Shown here piece after piece: positions 1 through 8,030 of a DNA stretch of 64,000 nucleotides. The position numbers were made by a program, and so were the translations under genes. Source of the DNA: Acidimicrobiaceae bacterium (lineage in GTDB: Bacteria; Actinomycetota; Acidimicrobiia; Acidimicrobiales; RAAP-2); assembly GCA_003164095.1 (NCBI GenBank), contig PLRX01000128.1, forward strand, positions 1 to 64,000, read 5' to 3'. How positions within the stretch are numbered: the stretch's first letter is position 1; every line of letters begins with the position of its first letter. The notes beneath the pieces were generated by a model. The model had not been told where the DNA came from and ran no database searches. It saw nothing but the letters and a program-made list of their open reading frames with translations.

Positions 1-870
1 CGGATAGCCGATGAAGAGGAGAAACCCGAGTAGGAGGAGGGCGCCGGGAAGGAACAGCCGCTCGGTCATGGCGTTGGCCGCCGACTCGGCCTCCGCCTGC
101 TCGTGCCGCCGGAGCGACGCAGCGCGGGCGGTCAGGGACAGCCGTATGCGCGCACCTTCGGTACCCGCGAGTTGGACGGTGGTCGCCAGTTCGACGAGTT
201 CCGGCACGCGGAGCTCCCGGCCGAGCGCTTCGAGTGCCGCCCAGGGAGTCGTCCCACCGTCCCGAGCCGTCGAGAGGGCGCGCCCCATGCGCTGTGCCGC
301 CCAGTCCGGGCTCACCCCGGCCGCCGCGTGCAGCGCGCCGTCGATGCCGACACCTCCGGCCAGGCTCAGGACGACGAGGTCGACGAACGACCCAGTGACC
401 ACCCGGAAGTGCCGGCGGCGCTCGGTGGCCTGTCGGACCAGCGACAGCACCGGGAGTGTGGCGCCCAGCGGGACGGCGATCACCAGGATGATGCCGGCGA
501 CAGCGGTGGGGAGGGACACCCCGGCCATGGTGGCGAGGAGCCACAGGACGAGCGGCGCGAGCGCACTCGCACCGATGACGGCGAGCGTGCGCGTGGCGAA
601 GGCCTCGGGATCCGTCCCGGTGAGATCGAGGTCCGCCACCAGCGTGCCGACCCACCGGTGGCCCGCCCACCGGCTGCGGAGCAGCTGAGCCACCGCTGTC
701 GATCCGACGGTCGCTCCACGGCCGCCCGCGGCCGGCGCCGTGCCGGGGACGACCTGGCGCTCCCACGTCAGGAGCACGTTGTCGAGGGAGAGGCGGGGTC
801 GGCGGACTCCGAAGGCCACGCCGAGCACACCGAGTCCGATGCAGGCGGCCAGCACCACCACGATCGTCAT
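1..870 (-). CDS. tadC: TadC-like pilus assembly membrane protein (partial, runs off left edge)
   Basis: Reading the minus strand from ATG at 870 gives an open frame of 290 codons with no stop before base 1, so the 3' end lies outside the window. The protein starts MTIVVVLAACIGLGVLGVAF (membrane segment), has a hydrophobic pair around residues 96-145, and then a helical region of type II secretion F (GspF/TadC) character ending in another hydrophobic stretch (LFLPGALLLLGFLLFIGY). TadC is an inner-membrane platform protein of Flp/Tad pili and usually pairs with TadB. The ATG overlaps the TadB stop by 4 bases (ATGA), so the two are translationally coupled. The family assignment rests on topology and operon position; the exact motif is weak. 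Confidence 0.82.
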   Translation of the reverse strand, partial: MTIVVVLAACIGLGVLGVAFGVRRPRLSLDNVLLTWERQVVPGTAPAAGGRGATVGSTAVAQLLRSRWAGHRWVGTLVADLDLTGTDPEAFATRTLAVIGASALAPLVLWLLATMAGVSLPTAVAGIILVIAVPLGATLPVLSLVRQATERRRHFRVVTGSFVDLVVLSLAGGVGIDGALHAAAGVSPDWAAQRMGRALSTARDGGTTPWAALEALGRELRVPELVELATTVQLAGTEGARIRLSLTARAASLRRHEQAEAESAANAMTERLFLPGALLLLGFLLFIGYP

Positions 871-1748
871 GTCAGCACCACCGAGTCGCCGAGGAGCCGG
901 ACAGGTGCCGGAGGACGGGCGAGCGCGACCATCAGCGTGAGGCCGCATGCGTACAGGCCGCCGACCACACCGAGGACCACCTCACCCTCGGCGGAGCCGA
1001 AGGGCGCCAGATAGGAACGGGCGAACACTGCGAGTCCGGCGGCGAAGGCCACCGAGAAGATCACCACGGTGCGCACCCCGCTGCGGACGGACGCCCTGCT
1101 CGTCTCGATGCGCAGACGGAGTGACACCTCCTCACGGGTGGACTCGGCCAATGCCTGGAGCAGGTCCCCCAGCCGTTGGGCCCGGGAGGTAAACGCCAGG
1201 AGGAGCGAGCAGACGACCCGGTCGGCGCACGGGTCGGCGACCGAGTCGGCGAACTGGAGGAGGGCGTCGCGGGGATGTGCCCCGACCCGCAGCTGTGCGG
1301 CGAGCTGCTCGGTGGCCGCCCGGATCGGCGCAGGACTCAGGTCGGCGGTGGCGATGATGGCCTGACCCAGACCTGCCGATGCGGCGAGTGTGCCCTGGAG
1401 CATCTCGGTCCAGGTGGCTACGGCTTCGATCTTGGCGATGGACACCGCTCCCGACGTCTGGCGCAACAATCGCGGCACGCCGTATGCGGCCCCGGCACCC
1501 ACCACCCCGGCGACCGGCCACCCCGTGACCACCACACACACGACGCCCACCACGGCAGCCAGGAGGAGCATCGGCCCGTCGAGGGCGTCCCGCCACCCGG
1601 GCCCCACCTGTGGAGCGGCACCCGGGGGCACCGACGTCGACCCGTCTGGTGCTCGACCGCGTCGGAGCCCGACGGCGACACCCACGATCCCGAGACCACA
1701 GGCAAGTCCGACCGCTCCGACCGACCAGGTCGACATCGACGCGCTCAC
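867..1748 (-). CDS. tadB: TadB-like pilus assembly membrane protein
   Basis: A 293-residue protein with an N-terminal membrane segment (about residues 8-28), a hydrophobic pair at about 60-100, a cytoplasmic helical T2SSF domain (about 115-220) and two C-terminal membrane segments (about 225-245 and 258-280). This is the usual TadB layout and length. TadB and TadC form the platform through which the TadA ATPase drives pilin assembly. The start overlaps the stop of the upstream TadA gene by 4 bases, and its own stop overlaps tadC in the same way. A type II secretion F protein of another system is possible but unlikely next to CpaF- and CpaE-like genes. Confidence 0.85.
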   Translation of the reverse strand: MSASMSTWSVGAVGLACGLGIVGVAVGLRRGRAPDGSTSVPPGAAPQVGPGWRDALDGPMLLLAAVVGVVCVVVTGWPVAGVVGAGAAYGVPRLLRQTSGAVSIAKIEAVATWTEMLQGTLAASAGLGQAIIATADLSPAPIRAATEQLAAQLRVGAHPRDALLQFADSVADPCADRVVCSLLLAFTSRAQRLGDLLQALAESTREEVSLRLRIETSRASVRSGVRTVVIFSVAFAAGLAVFARSYLAPFGSAEGEVVLGVVGGLYACGLTLMVALARPPAPVRLLGDSVVLT

Positions 1749-3130
1749 CGGTACGACCCGTGTGGGGCCACGAGTGCCGGGTCGTACCCGAACGCGACGA
1801 GCTCCTCCACGGTCTCCGGCCGCAGGGGGGCAGAGGGGACTGCACGCCGGTCGGGCCCCGGCCGGTAGACCTCGTTCGAGACCACCTGCACGCCCTCGGC
1901 GTCGACCACTTCCCGGACCGACGCCACGAATCGCTGGCGTGCACCTCGTGCCGGGAACTCCGCGGGACCGAGATCGGACCAGGAGGGGTCAGTGGCATCC
2001 GTGTCGGATGGAGTCGCGACCCGTGAGGAGACGGCCGTGTCGTGCATCTCGGAGTCGAGGTGGACGACGAAGTGCAGGGCCCCGGCGATCAGCAGGTTCG
2101 TGGCCTCGAGCGGCAGTCGTTCCGGCGCCTGCACGGCATAGGAGGCGATCCGTCGGAACACGCCGGCCGACGACTCCGCATGGATGGTGCACATCGACCC
2201 CGACCGGCCCTGGCTCATGGCGTTGAGCATGGGGAGCACCTCGTCGCCGAGCACCTCGCCCACGATCACCCGGTCGGCGTTCATGCGGAGGGAGCGGCGG
2301 ACGAGGTCGGCGACCGGGATCCGGCCCTCCCCTTCGATGTTGGCCGGCCGGGCCTCCAGGGCCACCATGTCCGGATGGCGTGTCGACCCCGTGTCCAGGC
2401 CGAGCTCGAACGCCTGCTCGATGGTCACGATCCGCTCACGTCGGTCGATCTCGGCGGCCAGTGCACGAAGCAGGGTGGTCTTGCCGGAGTTCATCGCTCC
2501 CGACACCACGATGTTCCTCCGGGCGCGCACGGCCGCGGCCAGGAGCGAGCGCAGGCCTTCGTCCATGGCCCCCATGTCGCACATCTCGTCCAGTGACAGG
2601 TCGGCGAACCGGTGCCGTCGGATGGAGACCGCCGGCCGTGCGGCGACGGCCATGACGGCGGACAGGCGGGCACCTCCGGGCAGCTGGAGGTCCAGCTCCG
2701 GACGCGCCGTGTCGAATCGGCGCTCGGTCAATCCGAGCCGACCTGCGGCGGACCGCAACAGGTCGACGAGTTCGTCGTCGGAGTCGGCGACCGGCCCCAT
2801 GGACCGCTTGGATCCGTCGGCGAACGTCGCCCAGACCTGGTCACACCCGTTGATGTCGATGTTCTCGATGCGCTCGTCGTCCACGAGCACCTGGAGCCTG
2901 CCGAGACCGAACAGGGCGTCGAGGACCGCCTGGGCGAGTTCCTGCTCCTCCACCGGCGAGTGCGGCAGGGCGCCGTCCAGTCCGTTGGCGCCGGACAGCG
3001 AGTCCAGGTGGAGGAAGGCCCGTTGACGGGCGAACTCCCGACGGTCGTCGGCATCCAGGGTCGATGCCCCGTCTGCTGCCAGGTCCTCGGCAACCCGGCG
3101 GCGGATGGCGGTGGTCAGTGTCTCGCTCAT
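1745..3130 (-). CDS. tadA: TadA/CpaF-type pilus assembly ATPase
   Basis: A 461-residue secretion ATPase of the VirB11/CpaF family, the cytoplasmic motor of Flp/Tad pili. The Walker A motif GAMNSGKT lies near residues 209-216, and the Asp/Glu-rich Walker B region (VIVGEVLGDE) is near 285. The His-containing stretch CTIHAES follows, as is usual in CpaF. The N-terminal part (IENIDINGCDQVW) matches the CpaF N-terminal domain. ATG at 3130 overlaps the stop of the upstream CpaE-like gene by 4 bases. The Ala in GAMNSGKT where many homologues have Gly (GGTGSGKT) is normal for actinobacterial forms. Confidence 0.92.
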   Translation of the reverse strand: MSETLTTAIRRRVAEDLAADGASTLDADDRREFARQRAFLHLDSLSGANGLDGALPHSPVEEQELAQAVLDALFGLGRLQVLVDDERIENIDINGCDQVWATFADGSKRSMGPVADSDDELVDLLRSAAGRLGLTERRFDTARPELDLQLPGGARLSAVMAVAARPAVSIRRHRFADLSLDEMCDMGAMDEGLRSLLAAAVRARRNIVVSGAMNSGKTTLLRALAAEIDRRERIVTIEQAFELGLDTGSTRHPDMVALEARPANIEGEGRIPVADLVRRSLRMNADRVIVGEVLGDEVLPMLNAMSQGRSGSMCTIHAESSAGVFRRIASYAVQAPERLPLEATNLLIAGALHFVVHLDSEMHDTAVSSRVATPSDTDATDPSWSDLGPAEFPARGARQRFVASVREVVDAEGVQVVSNEVYRPGPDRRAVPSAPLRPETVEELVAFGYDPALVAPHGSYR

Positions 3131-3951
3131 CGGACCACGACCTCCGCACGCGCCGTGTCCGTGCGGTCGTCGGGCAGGCTGCGTCCGGGTGGACGGGTAG
3201 CGTCCTCGCGTCCCACGGAACCGGATCGGGCCGGCGGGTCCGATGCGGCGACATCGACCGCGAGCTCGCTCGCGACCCGGCGCACCGCGGCGAGCAGGCC
3301 CGAACGCTCGAGTCGGCGCCCGGCGCTCGACGCACCACTCGCCACAGCGGCCGCTCCCGGGTCGAAGGGGATGTCGCCGAGGGCCCGGATCCCGGCGAAT
3401 GCACCGACTTCAGTGCTGTCGCGGGTGCCCGAGCCGACAACCACGATCCCGAGTCGCCCCCTCGTCGAGTCGAGGAGCCGGGCCGCGTGGGCACGGGCGT
3501 GCAGTGCCGCTGCCGGGTCACCGCTGACCACCAGGACCGAGGTGTGGCATCGCTCCAACCAGCCGTCCTCGTGCCGGGCGTCGGCTGCGACGCGGCCCAG
3601 GTCGACGACGGCCATACCGTCCGACCATGCGAGGTCGATGGCCCCGATCACGCCCTGGTCGGCGTCACCCGGATCACCGGATCCTCCGGCCACCAGCACG
3701 TCGAGGCCTCCCGGGAGGTGCTGCAGGTGGGGTGCCACCGGAGAGGATGCCCCACCTCGTCGGACGGCGGCGGCCAATGACGTCCGACCGAGGGCGGACG
3801 AGAGCCCGAATCGGGCGGCCAGGTCGCCGCCTGCAGGGTCGGCCTCGACCACCGCGACAGGACCGACACCGGGCCAGACCGCAGCCAGGAGGCATGACAG
3901 CGTCGTCACGCCAGGCGCCCCCTTGACCGACAGCACTCCCAGGAGGGTCAT
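3127..3951 (-). CDS. CpaE/TadZ-like MinD-family protein
   Basis: A 274-residue protein of ParA/MinD fold. The N-terminal loop VKGAPGVTTL (residues 9-18) is a deviant P-loop in which the usual Lys of KGGxGKT is replaced; VVEADPAGGDLAARFG follows as the switch region. TadZ/CpaE proteins localise the Tad secretion machine at the cell pole and often have degenerate nucleotide sites. The last 50 residues are polar and probably disordered. It sits between the SAF-domain gene and the ATPase gene, overlapping each by 4 bases, which is the typical place of cpaE in a tad operon. ATP hydrolysis is doubtful given the altered loop. Confidence 0.75.
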   Translation of the reverse strand: MTLLGVLSVKGAPGVTTLSCLLAAVWPGVGPVAVVEADPAGGDLAARFGLSSALGRTSLAAAVRRGGASSPVAPHLQHLPGGLDVLVAGGSGDPGDADQGVIGAIDLAWSDGMAVVDLGRVAADARHEDGWLERCHTSVLVVSGDPAAALHARAHAARLLDSTRGRLGIVVVGSGTRDSTEVGAFAGIRALGDIPFDPGAAAVASGASSAGRRLERSGLLAAVRRVASELAVDVAASDPPARSGSVGREDATRPPGRSLPDDRTDTARAEVVVR

Positions 3952-4769
3952 GCCGGCGCACCGGTGGTGCTGCCCGCCGGCAACAGGACCAGGCTCACCT
4001 GGTCGGCGCTCGAGGCGGTGGCCACGTCGGGCGCGAGCGCGGACGCCACCTCCACGGACACGAGGAGCGCGTAGCTCCCACCCGAGGCCGATCCGGGAGC
4101 GGACACCGAGACCACGGTCGCCACCGGGACCAGCACGCCCGTTCCCGTGCCGGTGAGGGCCGAGTCCGAGGACGACCCCGTGGTCGACGACGTTCCGGAG
4201 CCACCCGATGCCGCTGTCGCAGCCGCAAGGGGCGAGCCGGGGGTGCCGGTCTGCACCACCAGCACCTGCTCACCGGCCATGAGGCCCGCTGCCGGGAACT
4301 GGCCGTCCTTCAATGCCACGCCGACCACGGCATCACCGGCGGCGACCGGCGGTGCCGAGGCGAGATCGCCCGTGGTCAGCAGTGACCCGGCCGGAATGGC
4401 CGATGCGGCACGCTTCCCCTCGATCACCGAGGCTTCCGTCACCGGGATGTACCCCACGTTCCCAGACACCGAGACGTCCGCCTGGCCGAGGTCGGCCGAG
4501 GTGATCGTCTGCCCCTGGACCAGTGGGTGCTCGACGACGACGGCCGAGGTCCGGCGACCCGCTGACGCGTACAGCCCGGCGAACGTGGCGATGCTGGCGC
4601 CGACGACCACGATCGATGCGAGTGCGAGCAGGGCGCGACGATCGCGTGGGCCGGTCGGCGGTGCCGGCCGAACCGGTGCCGGCGTGACGGCATCACGGCC
4701 GCTCGGGTCAGGACGGGCAGCGCTCCTCCCCGGGATCCGGACGCCGATCCGATCGGTGACGGAATTCAC
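3948..4769 (-). CDS. SAF-domain protein, CpaB/RcpC-like
   Basis: Starting at GTG 4769 the protein has 273 residues. A proline-rich cytoplasmic N-terminus precedes one membrane segment (about residues 43-66, LLALASIVVVGASIATFAG). A SAF domain follows (about 70-140: VVVEHPLVQGQTITSADLGQ, then the AGSLLT type turn), and a Ser/Thr/Gly-rich stretch interrupts the C-terminal part. CpaB/RcpC proteins of Tad systems share this plan and are thought to act on the outer face of the membrane. The GTG start overlaps the preceding stop (GTGA), which decides the start; the frame stays open upstream but that part is the shadow of the preceding gene. Confidence 0.8.
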   Translation of the reverse strand: MNSVTDRIGVRIPGRSAARPDPSGRDAVTPAPVRPAPPTGPRDRRALLALASIVVVGASIATFAGLYASAGRRTSAVVVEHPLVQGQTITSADLGQADVSVSGNVGYIPVTEASVIEGKRAASAIPAGSLLTTGDLASAPPVAAGDAVVGVALKDGQFPAAGLMAGEQVLVVQTGTPGSPLAAATAASGGSGTSSTTGSSSDSALTGTGTGVLVPVATVVSVSAPGSASGGSYALLVSVEVASALAPDVATASSADQVSLVLLPAGSTTGAPA

Positions 4770-5716
4770 GACCCACCCCCGATCCACGCCTGGGCACCGT
4801 CGGTCGCAGCCGACGCCACTGCGTTCAGACTCTCCACCTGGACCACCCGGAGGCTGGTGGTTCCCGTCGTGTAGAGCGTGGGCAGTACCCCGCCGCCCGC
4901 GGCGCCGACCGCTGTCCAGGACACCGCCCACTCGACGGTGGCGGATACGGCAAACCTGCCGTCGTCCGGGTCGCCGTCGGGCGAGGGCTGTCCCAGCGAA
5001 CTGTCCACGTAGGTGTGGCTGCAGTACGTCGTCTGCCAAGCCGACGGCACCCCCGTCGCGTAGGGCACGCCCGGGCCACCGCAGGCGACCTGGGAGCCGT
5101 CCCCTGTCGTCCAGGTCACCCCGACCGGTCGGGCCACCGCGGTCGCCGACACGCCACCGGCCGTGGCCGTCACCGAATCGTCGTGCCAGAGCGAGGGGTC
5201 GATCCACAACCAGGTCGCGAGCCCGACCACCGACGAGCCTGCGGGGTCGTCGAGGAGCGTCGGGTCGGACAAGGTCATCGACTGCTCCGCCTGGATGGCG
5301 AGAGCATGGGGATCGACCTGAGGCACGGCGGCAGGCGGGGCGCCGGTCACCCACACGGTCTGCGTGACCTGCGCACCCGTCGTCGCATCGTCGCACGTCA
5401 CCGAGTACCAGGCGCCCGGGAGTGGCCCACCGGGCGGGAACCCGCCGTCGTTGTTCAGCGCGAGGTAGGTGTAAGTGCACTGCCACGGGGACGCGGACCC
5501 GGATCCGCTCGTGGGCCCACCCCCGGATGAACCTCCAGCACCACCACCAGATCCGGAGCCCGTTCCTGCGCCCACGGTCACCGTGCCGCCCCCACTTCCG
5601 GCACCCGCCGTGCCGGAATCCGCTCCGGCGGGCGGGGCGACGGGGTCGACGACCACGATGACGACGGCCAGCGCGGCCGCGGCCGCCGTGCCGACGATCC
5701 TCAGCGGCGAGCGCAT
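4766..5716 (-). CDS. Secreted protein at the head of the tad operon, function unknown
   Basis: The frame is open further upstream, but ATG 5716 is preceded by a GAGGGGG ribosome binding site 7 bases away and opens with a clear signal peptide (MRSPLRIVGTAAAAALAVVI). The mature part has a long Gly/Ser-rich stretch (about residues 35-75) followed by a beta-rich domain with four or more Cys (CTYTY, VTCDD, VACGG, TTYCSHTY), which suggests disulfides outside the cell. Similar proteins occur next to SAF and CpaE genes in actinobacterial tad loci, but no function is known to me. Its length is 316 residues. It is the first gene of the operon seen here; no Flp pilin was found in the window. Confidence 0.72.
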   Translation of the reverse strand: MRSPLRIVGTAAAAALAVVIVVVDPVAPPAGADSGTAGAGSGGGTVTVGAGTGSGSGGGAGGSSGGGPTSGSGSASPWQCTYTYLALNNDGGFPPGGPLPGAWYSVTCDDATTGAQVTQTVWVTGAPPAAVPQVDPHALAIQAEQSMTLSDPTLLDDPAGSSVVGLATWLWIDPSLWHDDSVTATAGGVSATAVARPVGVTWTTGDGSQVACGGPGVPYATGVPSAWQTTYCSHTYVDSSLGQPSPDGDPDDGRFAVSATVEWAVSWTAVGAAGGGVLPTLYTTGTTSLRVVQVESLNAVASAATDGAQAWIGGGS

Positions 5717-5730
5717 GGCGGTGCCCCCTC

Positions 5731-5775
5731 GTCGGTCCCGGTCGCGTCGGTGCCGGTCGTGTCGGTCCCGTCGTT
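5731..5775. repeat. Three 15-bp tandem repeats upstream of the tad operon
   Basis: Units GTCGGTCCCGGTCGC, GTCGGTGCCGGTCGT and GTCGGTCCCGTCGTT lie head to tail, 15 bp each, ending 15 bases before the ribosome binding site of the first tad gene. They lie in the transcribed leader if the TAGGGT box read on the minus strand just upstream (5819-5824) is the promoter. Confidence 0.6.
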
Positions 5776-6302
5776 GGCCGGCGGTCGATGGTGCTGGTCG
5801 TCGCGCATGGAGGAGAGACCCTAGGGAGAGCCGGCGCACGGACCTGCAAAAGGTTTCACCTGAGGTGCAACTACTTTTCGTCGAACGGCGGGCAGCGGAG
5901 CGGGTCCGAGCGACCGAAGAAACAGTCGATGCGGGGCGGTGGGACATGCGCCGACTCTGCTCGCGTCACCTTGCTGCAGCCCTTGCCCGTCACCTTGCCG
6001 ACCTCATGGTCGATCTCGTGCACCTTGCGCCGGAGACGCGGCATCCCTTGCCATTGCTGGCTTCCCGGTCGCGTCCGACCCCTGATCGGACCGTGCGGCC
6101 CGCGGTTCGACCGTGCACGGGGCGGGGGCCGGGCGACCGGACTCCGGGCGCCCCATGTCGCGCCGGTTCACGTGCCCACCCGTACTCGGAACGACCACAG
6201 ACGCCGACCCCGGACGGTGGCCATCACGTCACGGAGCGGCAATTAGATGGCCGCGTCGAATTCGGCTCCGGAGGCCGGGTGGACGATCCGGCCCCACTCC
6301 TC
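5776..6302. other. Non-coding stretch between the tad operon and the tnpB insertion
   Basis: No convincing gene. It should hold the minus-strand promoter of the tad operon: a TAGGGT box on the minus strand at 5819-5824 and, upstream of it, a relatively AT-rich patch with the perfect palindrome CACCTGAGGTG (5857-5867), a possible operator. At 5966-5977 TCACCTTGCTGC repeats 12 bases of the right inverted repeat of the adjacent insertion, and GTCACCTTGCCG follows at 5989-6000; these may be relics of another insertion end. Confidence 0.5.
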
Positions 6303-6313
6303 AGGTCGTGCCG
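6303..6313. repeat. Left copy of an 11-bp direct repeat (target duplication candidate)
   Basis: AGGTCGTGCCG here recurs exactly at 8032-8042, each directly outside one inverted repeat of the tnpB insertion. Joining this copy to the sequence after the right copy restores a gene end with an in-frame TGA stop. Confidence 0.65.
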
Positions 6314-6316
6314 GGC

Positions 6317-6336
6317 TCGGCAGCAAGGTGAGATGG
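6317..6336 (+). repeat. Left terminal inverted repeat of the tnpB insertion
   Basis: Twenty bases identical to the reverse complement of 8008-8027. Outward of it, GG(C/T) precedes the repeat on both ends, so the repeat may be about 23 to 30 bp with mismatches. Confidence 0.75.
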
Positions 6337-6386
6337 CATGTATCCAAAATCAGGCGCTGATACACCCATGACGGACAGTCATAGGT

Positions 6387-7911
6387 ATGTCCGGGGCCCC
6401 TGCCGAGCAGTACCTCACTCGCGCCGTCGTCTTCCCGCTCGACCCCACGCCGGCCCAGGAGCGCCTGCTCCGGTCCTACTGCGGGGCTGCTCGATTCGCC
6501 CACAACTGGGCGCTGGACCTGGTGAACAAGAACCTCACAATGCGTACCGAGCAGCGCGAAGCCGGTGTAACCGAAGCCGACCTCACCCCGTCGCAGTCCT
6601 GGTCGGCCTACTCCTTCGGCAAGGCGTGGAACGCGGCCAAGGAGGAGGCGGCCCCCATGGTGGCAGGAGGTCTCGATGCACGCCTTCCGGTCCGGGGTGG
6701 CAACTGCTGCCGCCGGGCTCGAGAACTTCAGCAACTCTCAGAAGGGCACCCGTAAAGGCCGCACCGTCGGGTTCCCGCGGTTCAAGTCGCGGGACCGAGC
6801 CAAGCCATCGGTCACCTTCACGGAGATCAACCACCAGGAGTCGTGGTTCGAGGACCCCGACGTGCTGGGTGGTCGGACCTCACCCAATGGCCACCGCATC
6901 CGACTGATGCTGCCCCAGAGCACCCCCGACCGGGAGGTGCAACGCCGTCGGGCCAACCTCACCTGGATCCACACCACCGAGTCCACCCGCAGGCTGGCCA
7001 AGAAGGTGGCCTCCGGCACGGGCTCCATCCAGAAGGTCACCGTTTCCTACACCGGTGGGCGCTGGCAGGCCTCGGTGCTGGTGCGGTACCTGGTGCGGCC
7101 TGCGTCCATCCGCTCTACCGGGAGCCGCGGCAGCTCGGGTGAGCTGCAGTCCATTGGCGTCGACGCCGGCATCGCCCACCTGGCCACGCTGTCCCAGCCA
7201 GTCCCTGGCCTCACCGACGAACACGGCCACATCGCCAACCCCCGCGTGCTGGAGAAGCAGCTGGAGAGGCTGGCCGAGCTCGACCGCAAGCTGGCCAGGA
7301 CCCAGGCGCGCTCGAAGAACCGGTCCAAGGTGAAGCGCCGGCGGGCCCGCCTCCATGGGGCCATCACCAAGACCCGGGAGTTGGAGATCCATCGCGTCAC
7401 CAACGCGCTGGCCGACCGGTTCGACGTGGTGGCCATCGAGAACCTCAACGTGGCCGGCATGGCTACGAAGAAGCGGCACCTGGGCCGGGCGTTGGCCGAT
7501 GTGTCGCTGTCCGAGCTGCGGCGCCAGCTCACCTACAAGATGTCCGACCGCGGGACCACCCTGGTGGTGGTCGATCGGTTCTACCCCTCCTCGAAGACCT
7601 GCTCCGCCTGTGGTGCAGTGAGAGCCAAGCTGGACCTGGCTGATCGGGTCTTCGAGTGCAGCACCTGCGGGATGTCCCTCGACCGGGACATCAACGCGGC
7701 CATCAGCATCGAGGCCGAGGGCAGGCGACTGCTCTCGGCGAAGCTGGACACTCTCCAGCCGACACCACCAACGCAACACGTCGCCGGGCTACGACCGGAG
7801 ACGAGAAACGCTGACCCGAGGACAGAGAAGACCGAGGTGCTCATGGGCACACCGGCACTGGCCGCTTGCAGGGCAGAACCACGCAGCCGCGCACTCGTAT
7901 CAGTGCAGTAG
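6387..7911 (+). pseudogene. tnpB: TnpB RNA-guided nuclease, broken by a +1 frameshift
   Basis: Two frames together give a full-length TnpB. The first (from ATG 6387) encodes the N-terminal part (FPLDPTPAQERLLRSYCGAA, FAHNWALDLV); the second (open through 7911) the rest. The switch occurs at a run of five C at 6652-6656; removing one C gives a continuous reading through a Pro-Trp-Trp-Gln-Glu-Val-Ser stretch, as expected for the family. All three RuvC acidic residues are present (GVDAGIAHLA, VVAIENLNVAG, LDRDINAA) and so is the zinc ribbon (CSACG ... CSTCG). TnpB cuts DNA guided by an omega RNA made from the element's right end. Repaired length is about 507 residues, with a C-terminal tail of about 60 residues after the RuvC III motif. 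The frameshift could be real decay or a sequencing error in a homopolymer. Confidence 0.85.
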
Positions 7912-7967
7912 GTACAAGACGTGGACGGGGTGCAGTCGCTCAGCCGCAAGGCGAGGCGGGTGTGCCC

Positions 7968-8030
7968 GGTTCGGAAGTCAGGTGAGGGTGTGTCTTTCTG
8001 GACACATCCATCTCACCTTGCTGCCGAACC
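7968..8030 (+). ncRNA. Right-end hairpin, probable 3' part of the omega RNA
   Basis: A 63-base imperfect palindrome: GGTTCGG (7968-7974) pairs with CCGAACC (8024-8030), AGGTGAG (7980-7986) with CTCACCT (8012-8018), and GGTGTGTC (7987-7994) with GACACATC (8001-8008, one G-U pair), with loop TTTCTG. It lies about 60 bases after the tnpB stop at the element end, where omega RNA scaffolds of TnpB systems end. If so, the guide would be the flanking DNA starting at about 8031, the end of the neighbouring membrane-protein gene. Confidence 0.55.
8008..8027 (-). repeat. Right terminal inverted repeat of the tnpB insertion
   Basis: Exact reverse complement of 6317-6336. It overlaps the 3' arm of the right-end hairpin. 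Confidence 0.75.

Noticed and set aside
5857..5867. CACCTGAGGTG as another member of the CACT-N3-AGTG operator set
   Set aside because: It fits only CAC-N5-GTG and has no partner 21 bp away, so it is noted as a separate palindrome.
6317..8027. A standard IS200/IS605 element
   Set aside because: Exact terminal inverted repeats and flanking 11-bp direct repeats do not fit that family, and no Y1 transposase is present.
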